Below, one piece after another: positions 56,450 to 64,000 of a stretch of DNA of 64,000 nucleotides. Each line of letters starts with the position of its first letter. Positions within the stretch are counted from its first letter, which is position 1. Position numbers and translations under genes: made by a program. Origin of the DNA: Lonicera japonica (Eukaryota > Streptophyta > Magnoliopsida > Dipsacales > Caprifoliaceae). The DNA is taken from positions 21,421,839 to 21,485,838 of the forward strand of contig CM038465.1 in NCBI GenBank assembly GCA_021464415.1. The letters run 5' to 3'. The notes beneath the pieces are model-generated. The model made no database searches. It was not told the DNA's origin and worked only from the letters and a program-made list of their open reading frames with translations.

Positions 56450-59400
56450 AACCATGTAGAAGGGTGAGCCCCCTGATCTAGTGAAGTGTACTAGCCGCGT
56501 AGAGGGTGAGCCCCTTCTTTAATAGGATTGGGAACCGTGTAGAGGGTGAGCCCCTGCTTTAACGGGATTGGGAACCGTGTAGAGGGTGAGCCCCTGCTTT
56601 AACGGGATTGGAAACCGTGTAGAGGGTGAGCCCCTGCCTTAACGGGATTTAAGAACCGTGTAGAGGGTGAGCCCCTACTTTAACAGGATTGGGAACCGTA
56701 TAGAGGGTGAGCCCTTACTTTAACGGGATTGGGAACCGTGTAGAGGGTGGGCCCCTGCTTTAACGGGATTGGGAACCGTGTAGAGGGTGGGCCCCTGCTT
56801 TAACGGGATTTAAGAACCGTGTAGAGGGTGAGCCCCTACTTTAACAGGATTGGGAACCGTATAGAGGGTGAGCCCTTACTTTAACGGGATTGGGAACCGT
56901 GTAGAGGGTGGGCCCCTGCTTTAACGGGATTGGGAACCGTATAGAGGGTGAACCCTTACTTTAACGGGATTGGGAACCGTGTAGAGGGTGGGCCCCTGCT
57001 TTAACGGGATTGGGAACCGTGTAGAGGGTGGGCCCCTGCTTTAACGGGATTGGGAACCGTGTAGAGGGTGAGCCCCTGCTTTAACAGGATTGGGAACCGT
57101 GTAGAGGGTGAGCCCCTGCTTTAACGGGATTTGAGAACCGTGCTTGAGAACCGTGTAGAGGGTGAGCCCCTGCCTTAACGGGATTGGGAACTGTGTAGAG
57201 GGTGAGCCCCTGCTTTAACGGGATTGGGAACCGTGTAGAGGGTGAGCCCCTGCTTTAACGGGATTGGGAACCGTGTAGAGAGTGAGCCCCTGCTTTAACG
57301 GGATTTGAGAACCGTGCTTGAGAACCGTGTAGAGGGTGAGCCCTGCCTTAACGGGATTGGGAACCGTGTAGAGGGTGAGCCCCTGCTTTAACGGGATTGG
57401 GAACCGTGTAGAGGGTGAGCCCCTGCTTTAACGAGATTGGGAACCGTGTAGAGGGTGGGCCCCTGCTTTAACGGGATTGGGAACCGTGTAGAGGGTGAGC
57501 CCCTGCTTTAACGGGATTTGGGAACCGTGTAGAGGGTGAGCCCCTGCCTTAACGGGATTTGAGAACCGTGTAGAGGGTGAGCCCCTGCCTTAACGGGATT
57601 GGGAACCGTGTAGAGGGTGAGCCCCTGCCTTAACGGGATTGGGAACCGTGTAGAGGGTGAGCCCCTGCTTTAACGGGATTTGAGAACCGTGCTTGAGAAC
57701 CGTGTAGAGGGTGAGCCCCTGCCTTAACGGGATTGGGAACCGTGTAGAGGGTGAGCCCCTGCCTTAACGGGATTGGGAACCGTGTAGAGGGTGAGCCCCT
57801 GCTTTAACGGGATTGGGAACCGTGTAGAGGGTGAGCCCCTGCTTTAACGGGATTGGGAACCGTGTTGAGGGTGGGCCCCTTCTTTAACAGGATTGGGAAC
57901 CGTGTAGAGGGTGAGCCCCTGCTTTAACAGGATTTGGGAACCGTGTAGAGGGTGAGCCCCTGCCTTAACGGGATTTGAGAACCGTGTAGAGGGTGAGCCC
58001 CTGCCTTAACGGGATTGGGAACCGTGTAGAGGGTGAGCCCCTGCCTTAACGGGATTGGGAACTGGACTGTGTGAACCGTGCTTGTGAACCGTGTAGAGGG
58101 TGAGCCCTTGCTTTAACGGACTTGTGAACCGTGCTTGTGAACCGTGTAGAGGGTGAGCCCCTGCTTTAACGGACTTGTGAACCGTGCTTGTGTACCGTGT
58201 AGAGGGTGAGCCCCTGCTTTAACGGACCTGTGAACCGTGCTTGTGAACCGTGTAGAGGGTGAGCCCCTGCTTTAACGGACTGTGTGAACCGTGCTTGTGT
58301 ACCGTGTAGAGGGTGAGCCCCTGCTTTAACGGACCTGTGAACCGTGCTTGTGAACCGTGTAGAGGGTGAGCCCCTGCTTTAACGGACCTGTGAACCGTGT
58401 AGAGGGTGGACCCCTGCTTTAACGGGATTGTGAACCGTGTAGAGGGTGAGTCCCTGCTTTAACGGGATTTGGGAACCGTGTAGAGGGTGAGCCCCTGCCT
58501 TAACGGGATTTGAGAACCGTGTAGAGGGTGAGCCCCTGCCTTAACGGGATTGGGAACCGTGTAGAGGGTGAGCCCCTGCCTTAACGGGATTGGGAACCGT
58601 GTAGAGGGTGAGCCCCTGCTTTAACGGGATTGGGAACCGTGTAGAGGGTGAGCCCCTGCTTTAACGGGATTGGGAACCGTGTAGAGGGTGAGCCCCTGCT
58701 TTAACGGACCTGTGAACCGTGCTTGTGAACCGTGTAGAGGGTGAGCCCCTGCTTTAACGGACCTGTGAACCGTGTAGAGGGTGGACCCCTGCTTTAACGG
58801 GATTGTGAACCGTGTAGAGGGTGAGCCCCTGCTTTAACGGGATTTGGGAACCGTGTAGAGGGTGAGCCCCTGCCTTAACGGGATTTGAGAACCGTGTAGA
58901 GGGTGAGCCCCTGCCTTAACGGGATTGGGAACCGTGTAGAGGGTGAGCCCCTGCCTTAACGGGATTGGGAACCGTGTAGAGGGTGAGCCCCTGCTTTAAC
59001 GGGATTTGAGAACCGTGCTTGAGAACCGTGTAGAGGGTGAGCCCCTGCCTTAACGGGATTGGAAACCGTGTAGAGGGTGAGCCCCTGCTTTAACGGGATT
59101 GGGAACCGTGTAGAGGTTGGGCCCCTGCTTTAACGGGATTGGGAACCGTGTAGAGGGTGAGCCCCTGCTTTAACGGGATTGGGAACCGTGTAGAGGGTGA
59201 GCCCCTGCCTTAACGGGATTTGAGAACCGTGTAGAGGGTGAGCCCCTGCCTTAACGGGATTGGAAACCGTGTAGAGGGTGAGCCCCTGCCTTAACGGGAT
59301 TGGGAACTGGACTGTGTGAACCGTGCTTGTGAACCGTGTAGAGGGTGAGCCCCTGCTTTAACGGACTTGTGAACCGTGCTTGTGAACCGTGTAGAGGGTG

Positions 59401-60262
59401 AGCCCCTGCTTTAACGGACTTGTGAACTGTGCTTGTGAACCGTGTAGAGTGTGAGCCCCTGCTTTAAAGGACTTGTGAACCATGCTTGTGAACCGTGTAA
59501 AGGGTGAGCCCCTGCTTTAACGGACTTGTGAACCGTGTAGAGGGTGAGCCCCTGCTTTAACGGACTTGTGAACCGTGCTTGTGAACCGTGTAGAGGGTGA
59601 GCCCCTGCTTTAACGGACTGTGTGAACCGTGCTTGTGAACCGTGTAGAGGGTGAGCCCTGCTTTAACGGACTTGTGAACTGTGCTTGTGAACCGTGTAGA
59701 GGGTGAGCCCCTGCTTTAACGGACTTGTGAACCATGCTTGTGAACCGTGTAAAGGGTGAGCCCCTGCTTTAACGGACTTGTGAACCGTGTAGAGGGTGAG
59801 CCCCTGCTTTAACGGACTTGTGAACCGTGCTTGTGAACCGTGTAGAGGGTGAGCCCCTGGTTTAACGGACTGTGTGAACCGTGCTTGTGAACCGTGTAGA
59901 GGGTGAGCCCTGCTTTAACGGACTTGTGAACTGTGCTTGTGAACCGTGTAGAGGGTGAGCCCCTGCTTTAACGGACTTGTGAACCATGCTTGTGAACCGT
60001 GTAAAGGGTGAGCCCCTGCTTTAACGGACTTGTGAACCATGTAGAGGGTGAGCCCCTGCTTTAACGGACTTGTGAACCGTGCTTGTGAACCGTGTAGAGG
60101 GTGAGCCCCTGCTTTAACGGACTGTGTGAACCGTGCTTGTGAACCGTGTAGAGGGTGAGCCCTGCTTTAACGGACCTGAGAACCATGCTTGTGAACCGTG
60201 TAGAGGGTGAACCCCTGCTTTAACGGATTTGTGAACCGTGTAGAGGGTGAACCCCTACTTTA
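56450..60262. repeat. Minisatellite/satellite array, 40- and ~53-bp units, 3.8 kb
   Basis: The basic 40-bp monomer has GGGAACCGTGTAGAGGG, then TGAGCCCCTGC, then TTTAACGGGATT. Up to about 58060 this form dominates; from there units are often lengthened by a duplicated GTGAACCGTGCTT and end in ACGGACTT. Roughly 85-90 units by length. Higher-order repeats are visible: a 252-bp block three times (markers ACCATGCTTGTGAACC at 59479, 59731, 59983), a block repeated at 375 bp (GGTGGACCCC at 58405 and 58780), and one at 1,245 bp (ACTGGACTGTGTGAACC at 58061 and 59306). It lies in the 3' non-coding part of a family-B element. Confidence 0.97.
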
Positions 60263-61375
60263 ATGGACTTTGTGGGATTGTTCTGTCAGTGATTCTAGCA
60301 TGGTGTATGTTTGCTGGGGATATGATGATTGATTGTATGCTGGCTAAGAATTGATGGTATGATGATTGATGGCCTGCTGGGGAGTTGAGAATTCCTACTG
60401 GCTAAGATAAAGGCTGAGAGTTGATGATCTGCTGAGGATATGAGAACTCCTACTAGCATGGATAATGGTTGATGTGCGGGTTAATGATCTGCTACGGAAA
60501 TGAGAATTCCTACTGGCTAGGATAATGGCTGAGGGTTGATGCTGAGGAGGTGAGAGTCTCATAGAGAAAGAGTTTCGGTGTGATATTTTTTTTTTTATTT
60601 ATTTAAAGAAGTACTTTTGGCTGGCCTCTTTTTCCTTGAGAAATGATTCGAGTTACGTTCTCTCTGTTCTCGAAACCTCGTGTATGAATTTTGGACTTTG
60701 CCTCTTGCTCAGCTTCCGTGGCATTTTTTCTTTTATCACTAGGGTGCGATTCTGCTTATTGTTTCCTGACTTCGCGAGAAAAGAATTTTTTGTGCCTGCA
60801 TCATTTTCTATTTTTCGATGCCCTTATTCCTCCTTGATTAATTGAAAGCTTTTTGATACAGCCTTTTTTTTTCAGCTTACTTTTTTTCTTTTGCATGGTC
60901 AGCAGCCTTCCTCACCCAAGACGTAGCCCTGGGCTTTTTAGCCTAGCTGTCACTCTTGGTGTGGCTCTCGCTGCCATCTTTTTTCCTTTTTTTGTTTTTT
61001 TTCAATATTCATTTCTTTTGGCACTGTGGGATTTATCCTCTTTTCTACTCTTTCAATTTTTTCTTGTACCCACTTTGTTTCTTCTCACTTTGTCAGGTTT
61101 TCGTGGGCATCATCGTCCTTGCGATTCTGAGAATGTTTACTTTGGAAGTTCGCATTTGACATCGTCGTGCTGTGTTTGTGATTTTCAGTTCGAGAACCTT
61201 TGGGAGCGTATCTTGAAAACTTCTTGGGCGAGAAGAAGCTAGGCCAAAAGTCCTTTTTGTGGGGGCTTGTTCCCTGTGTTTTTTACGAAATCTTATCATT
61301 CCAGTCTTTCTCTCTATCTTTCTCTGATATCATCTCAAAGGGGGCTTTTTGGTTTTGGAGAGAGCTTGAGTTTGC
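60263..61375. other. Non-coding gypsy B interior between arrays 1 and 2
   Basis: 60290-60545 has irregular repeats around GAGAATTCCTACTGGCTA and GATGATCTGCT. 60570-61375 is pyrimidine-rich on the plus strand with T runs. Open frames at 60636-60845 and 60853-61242 are hydrophobic, low-complexity and lack any domain, so I do not call genes. Confidence 0.55.
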
Positions 61376-61855
61376 CTGAAGGAAGGGCTTTAGTATGTGC
61401 CTGTGAAAAGGGCTTTAGTATGTACCTGTAAAAAGGGCTTAGGTTGGATTGGTGCCGGTAAAAAGGGCTTGGATTGGATTGGTGCCTGTAGAAAGGTCTT
61501 TGGATTGGTGCCTATGGAAAGGGCTTTGGGATGGTGCCTATAGAAAGGGCTTGGGATTTGATTGATGCCTGTAGAAAGGGCTTTGGATTGGTGCCTATGG
61601 AAAGGGCTTTGGGATGGTGCCTATAGAAAGGGCTTGGGATTTGATTGATGCCTGTAGAAAGGGCTTTGGATTGGTGCCTATGGAAAGGGCTTTGGGATGG
61701 TGCCTATAGAAAGGGCTTGGGATTTGATTGATGCCTGTAGAAAGGGCTTTGGATTGGTGCCTATGGAAAGGGCTTTGGGATGGTGCCTATAGAAAGGGCT
61801 TGGGATTTGATTGATGCCTGTAGAAAGGGCTTGTGAAGTGATTTGACTGTACAAA
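61376..61855. repeat. Tandem array with an 83-bp unit
   Basis: GGTGCCTATGGAAAGGGCTT recurs at 61507, 61590, 61673 and 61756, an exact 83-bp period with almost no divergence. Each unit is three ~28-bp subrepeats of the form TGCCTRTRGAAAGGGCTT. More diverged subrepeats extend left to 61376 and right to about 61855. High identity between the 83-bp units implies recent expansion. Confidence 0.93.
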
Positions 61856-62725
61856 AGGCTTGTGAAGTGATTCGCCTCTCCGGGAGACTTTATGAAGTGA
61901 TTTGCCTCTCTGGGATGGCATGTGATCTTGTTGTGCCTTTCTAGGAGGGCTTACGAAGTGACTTGCCTCTCTGGGAAGGCATGTGATCTTATCTTGACGA
62001 TCTGGTTGGTGATGGTGGTGTGACTAATCATTGAGGTATATACCAGGATGCGGTGGTAAAGCATGTCTGGTAGGCCATGAAGCCTAGTGCCTATGTATTC
62101 TTAGACTGGTGCGCAGTACACTTATGCAAGTGTTCATGTGTGTGCACTATGCAAATGCTTATGCCATGCTTCCCTACATTTCAAGTATTCGCATACTTCT
62201 TAAATCATCGCACCATCATTTTAAAAACTAGGTTTTGAAAAGGTTTTGAATCTTGAGTTGCCTGATTTATGAAGTATGTTACGCTACTTAAAATTACCTA
62301 AATGCAGATGCATGCAAGACCGACAATTTTTCGAGAACATAGCAACAGTGAAAAGACAAATATTGATTTTCGGTCAATCAGTGAGTGTGAAAGGTGATAA
62401 GAGAGATGGAGTGCTTCCGAGTTGAAACTCCGCTGATCTTGCGTTATGCTTCCATCTTGACATGTTTCTCTCTGCTTCTTGAGTCTTGGACCTGTTAAGA
62501 TTCATTCGCGTTGCTGTTTTTGCTCATACCCACAATCTCAGGAGGATTACCGATGTTCTGCATTCTCAGGAGTAGGTGTAGACAGGCTTGATTCTTGAGA
62601 GATGCGGGCTTTCAGTTGCTAAACCAATTGATTAACTTGATTTTACCTTCAAGATTTTTGGCTCTGCTGATAGGACAACAACAAGGTCGTGGTGATGTGG
62701 GTAGGACATTGTCAGTGCGAATGAT
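61856..62725. other. Non-coding gypsy B interior between arrays 2 and 3
   Basis: At 61860-61990 a loose repeat with TGAAGTGATTTGCCTCTC and GGGAAGGCATGTGATCTT continues the array in decayed form. The rest shows no repeat, frame or motif that I can name. Confidence 0.5.
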
Positions 62726-63270
62726 TAATGGAGAGGCTAGCTGTTCGAGTCTTCTTGTCGATACCCTCAGTAGATGTACCCTCGGCACCCTCAATATGTG
62801 CGAACGATGATGGTGAGGCTAGTCTTCGGGGAGCTGTTCTGGTCTTCTTATGGAAACCCTCAGTGTATATACCCTTTGCACCCTCAGTGTATGCGAGCGA
62901 TGATGGTAAGGCTGTTCGGGTCTTCTTGTCGATACCCTCAGTAGATGTACCCTTGGCACCCTCAATATGTGCGAACGATGATGGTGAGGCTAGTCTTCGG
63001 GGAACTGTTCTGGTCTTCTTATGGAAACCCTCAGTGCATATACCCTTTGCACCCTCAGTGTATGCGAGCGATGATGGTAAAGCTATTCGGGTCTTCTTGT
63101 CGATACCCTCAGTAGATGTACCCTTGGCACCCTCAATATGTGTGAACAATGATGGTGAGGCTAGCCTTCAGGGAGCTGTTCGGGTTTTCTTGTCGACACC
63201 CTCAGTGCATATATCCTCTGATCCTCAGTGTATGTGAATGATGATGGTAAGGCTAGTCTTCGGGGAGCTG
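62726..63270. repeat. Tandem array with a 171-bp unit open on both strands
   Basis: GATGATGGTGAGGCTAG recurs at 62806, 62977 and (one change) 63148, a 171-bp period. Each unit is two diverged halves of about 85 bp, one with TCGATACCCTCAGTAGATGT and one with TGGAAACCCTCAGTGTATAT. As 171 is a multiple of three, long frames stay open on the minus strand (repeated TEGIDKKTRTALPSS) and the plus strand. I see no evidence that either is expressed. Confidence 0.92.
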
Positions 63271-63299
63271 TTATGATCTACATCAAGGATGGCTTGAGG

Positions 63300-63764
63300 A
63301 TTATGGTCTTGAAGGGGTTTGTTATGTTCGGGGTTCAATTGGGTGGCTTCAGGATCTTGCACTGGTGGTACAACGATGTTGGCAAGGGCACATGAAGTGG
63401 GTGGTTGATGTTGATATGAACTGGGAGGCGAATGTTAGGTGGAGCTACTGGGCCTCGGGTTTGGTTATCTTCGGTTGGGTATGGATTTGGATTCGGTTGG
63501 TTTGGTTCAGCAGGTGTTCTGACAGTGATTAGGGCTCAAGATGGGTTGGGTGGCCACTTGGTAATCCTTCATGATGGCTACAAACTCGATCAGATCATGG
63601 ATTAGATAATAGAGGTGTTCAAGGGTTAAGGTGCCACCCTCGGTTTGTGGGAGAACGGGACCAAGCGGCGGACCCGCTGCATGAGAAGCTTCACCGTAAT
63701 TACCCTCAGTATAGTCGACCCCGATTTGATGAAGTAGTAGCTCGGTGTTGCAATGAGGAGGCAT
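63300..63764 (-). pseudogene. gag: gypsy B gag N-terminus, truncated by array 3
   Basis: ATG at 63764 (MPPHCNTELLLHQIGVDYTE) opens a frame with LTLEHLYYLIHDL; after one frame change it continues TPAEPNQPNPNPYPTEDN, aligning with the gag start at 39211-38915. The gag core that should follow (compare 38807-38250) is absent and array 3 begins within a few tens of bases. So the element keeps only the first 130 or so residues of gag. Confidence 0.75.
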
Positions 63765-64000
63765 GATCGGTAGTGAATTTGATCTCGTGAGTCGTCTAGC
63801 TTGCTAGCAGTAGTAATCGGAGTGTGGTGAAGAATAGGGAGAAAGAAGTCGGGGATTTGACCGAAAAATCAATATTTTGCCATGGATTGCATAATTCTCG
63901 GAAAACTATGACTCGACAGAAAAATAAAATCGAAAACCACTTTTTGGTGACAAGGCAAAAACAGACCGACAGCAACAACTTGAGAGCCCTGTGGATAGGT
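63765..64000 (-). other. gypsy B leader, runs off the window
   Basis: Contains ATTGCATAATTCTCGGAAAA near 63886, matching the leader at 39370-39390. The open frame at 63796-63978 is not supported by any motif. Confidence 0.65.

Noticed and set aside
56450..60262. CRISPR-like repeat array
   Set aside because: Units are contiguous with no unique spacers, monomers vary and form higher-order repeats, and the setting is a plant retrotransposon.
60636..61242. Hydrophobic proteins on the plus strand
   Set aside because: Low-complexity T-rich sequence gives Phe/Leu-rich frames; no start context, domain or homologous copy supports them.
62728..63237. 169-codon plus-strand protein
   Set aside because: It is a by-product of a 171-bp tandem repeat; the other strand is equally open and neither has a known domain.

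Overview
This window looks like gene-poor, repeat-rich chromatin of a flowering plant, probably a eudicot; that is inferred from AT-rich sequence, plant-type LTR retrotransposons, a CACTA transposase and Helitron-like ends. I see no intact host gene, tRNA, rRNA or CRISPR. Almost everything is a transposon relic, and most coding relics carry nonsense codons of the kind made by C-to-T decay (CAA/CAG/CGA or TGG to stop).

Layout. 1-993: right end of a Ty3/gypsy LTR, here called family A. 994-12471: a decayed Ulp1-like (peptidase C48) gene on the plus strand, with at least six exons and arrays of a 20-bp palindrome, GATTACTGGCCCCAGTAATC. Its third intron holds a complete 8.5-kb Ty1/copia element (2678-11151, TSD CTTTC). 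12472-21950: a CACTA (En/Spm) tnp2 transposase relic on the minus strand, split by a family-A solo LTR (16844-19360, TSD AAAAC), with the same palindromes and several Helitron-type 3' ends. 22169-28251: AT-rich spacer, a possible short TIR element, a solo LTR inside a (TAG)n microsatellite (23774-26686) and a 1.24-kb element with ~350-bp inverted repeats. 28252-36602: family-A LTRs on the minus strand, two with perfect TSDs; one contains a copia solo LTR (32667-33972, TSD GTTAC).

36608-50090: minus-strand internal pieces of two gypsy elements (B, with a gag carrying a G-patch-like segment; C, with gag and protease) and a truncated copia element (39434-44079). B's LTR and its PBS (TGGCGACTCCGCTGGGG) lie at 45690-47603. 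50091-54052: probable LTR of C, carrying a copia solo LTR (TSD TCTTC) that itself carries a gypsy-like solo LTR (TSD GTCTA), three levels deep.

54193-64000: a second family-B element on the minus strand. It has an LTR, then three unrelated tandem arrays (about 40/53-bp units over 3.8 kb, an 83-bp unit, a 171-bp unit), then only the first part of gag. No protease, RT or integrase is visible between LTR and gag, so this looks like a non-autonomous derivative whose interior has been replaced or filled by tandem repeats.

Most interesting: (1) the convergent Ulp1-like and tnp2 genes sharing a palindromic repeat family, possibly one large CACTA-type unit; (2) satellite formation inside a retrotransposon; (3) a Helitron 3' end supported by a paralogous uninserted site. 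Coordinates of nested elements rest on terminal dinucleotides and target-site duplications read directly from the sequence; family and lineage names are inferences.
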